Shown here piece by piece: positions 63,195-64,000 of a stretch of DNA of 64,000 nucleotides. The number at the start of each line of letters is the position of its first letter. Positions within the stretch are counted from its first letter, which is position 1. The notes under the pieces were generated by a model. The model ran no database searches and was not told the origin of the DNA. It was given only the letters and a program-made list of their open reading frames with translations. Source of the DNA: Notospermus geniculatus (Eukaryota; Nemertea; Pilidiophora; Heteronemertea; Lineidae); contig NMRB01000326.1 of NCBI GenBank assembly GCA_002633025.1, positions 118,376 through 182,375 of the forward strand, in the 5' to 3' direction. Position numbers and translations under genes: made by a program.

Positions 63195-64000
63195 ATGTCC
63201 CAAAAGTCCAAAATAACATAATGTAACCATCCATGTTTACACACATTGAATGTAAACAATGAAGTCGTGATACATTCTCTTTAAGCCACAAATCATGAAG
63301 GCTAGCTTATCAATTTTAAATATCCTGCTATCAGCTTTCTCTGCCCATGAAACTGGTTAATATTTATATACATACTGTCGTAACAAGCAGGGAAATCTCA
63401 CCGTTAGTTTATGTACGTGTGTTTGTCTTTCATCACGGACCCCAGGGCCAATATCGGAAAACTCCACGTGAACATCATTGTCATCGGAGAACAAACCGCT
63501 GTTTGGCTATTGTTCGGTTGCAGTAGCTTCCACGCGCAGCCTCCGATCTCTGCGGTTACAGCGTCGCGGAGAGTTAGAGTAATTTATTCATTCCAAACAT
63601 CCCTGGTGCGCAAATGTACCAGGAATGACATGTCAACAAGATTCGCTGGACGAGAAGGATTGTTGGCGGTTTGTGCGAGTTAACATTGACGACGCTATGA
63701 TCCGCGGGCGCTGCTGTACTCCGTGAAGTCTGTAACAATCATGATATTGATCTGTCGAGGATTATTTTACTGAATCACGATAACCAGGAGAGTGTGACCG
63801 ACTGCGACTACAGGAGTTAGAGGATACAGCCATTACAGGATTACCAAAACGTGTCTCCTTGATTCGGATAGCGAGCTGTTCGCGCCGCGATGCACACCTT
63901 GGCCACGATAGGTAACTGAGTAGATGACGTGGGTTGTAGGCGGGAAAGGTAGAGCATTCCTTACAAGCCTAGCCCAGCCTGGTACACTAGATCCTCTATG
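63195..64000. repeat. ~0.8-kb direct duplicate, copy 2, after an N
   Basis: Starts at ATGTCCCAAAAG immediately after the single N at 63194 and runs off the window. The N at the join suggests overlapping contigs or haplotypes that were not merged. Confidence 0.95.

Overview
This is a window of an animal nuclear genome, almost certainly a marine invertebrate (spiralian or invertebrate deuterostome; I cannot decide which). The reasons are small exons with GT/AG junctions, introns packed with short inverted-repeat elements (MITEs), tRNA-derived SINE-like sequences, TTAGGG-type telomere-like repeats, many AGGCCT and ACATGT palindromes, and animal genes such as NSMAF, USP10 and LIPT1. It is a draft assembly: there are single-N joins at 6644, 10355, 14512, 30962 and 63194, and one 272-N gap at 50098-50369. 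No bacterial operons, rRNA genes or CRISPR arrays are present. Exon boundaries were read by hand from splice motifs, reading phase and remembered family features, so they may be off by a few bases.

Layout. 471-6497 (-): the first 17 coding exons of an NSMAF/FAN-like BEACH-domain gene, whose 3' end lies left of the window. 6645-14467: a ~3.8 kb segment present twice, with the first copy bounded by two Ns. It carries a signal-peptide exon, and one copy holds a piggyBac-type MITE that the other lacks. 14990-22751 (-): a complete USP10-like deubiquitinase, 11 exons and 878 residues, with MITEs and a CRE-like tandem array in its introns. 23472-25399 (+): LIPT1, 4 exons and 388 residues, head-to-head with USP10. 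26244-31889 (-): an unrecognised single-pass membrane protein, 9 exons and 770 residues, with a basic furin-like site in the ectodomain and five copies of a short G-x-[IVL]-F-[YF] motif in the cytoplasmic tail. 33.0-35.3 kb: local duplications and an inverted pair of MITEs. 35358-36723 (-): a ShKT-domain gene. 37.4-45.7 kb: gene-poor, with SINE-like sequences and an isolated signal-peptide exon. 45735-47436 (+): a small cysteine-rich type I membrane protein, 208 residues. 47607-60815 (-): five intronless class A GPCR genes. Three of them are near-identical and sit in ~2.2 kb tandem units that also carry a scrap of the preceding gene; two truncated LINEs lie between units. 62323-64000: another direct duplication broken by an N.

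The conserved genes are unrelated in pathway: NSMAF (TNF receptor/sphingomyelinase adaptor), USP10 (deubiquitination, stress granules) and LIPT1 (mitochondrial lipoylation). The only functional clustering is the GPCR array. The most useful observations are the paired empty and filled transposon sites, the likely assembly-derived duplications, the new membrane protein and the GPCR units.
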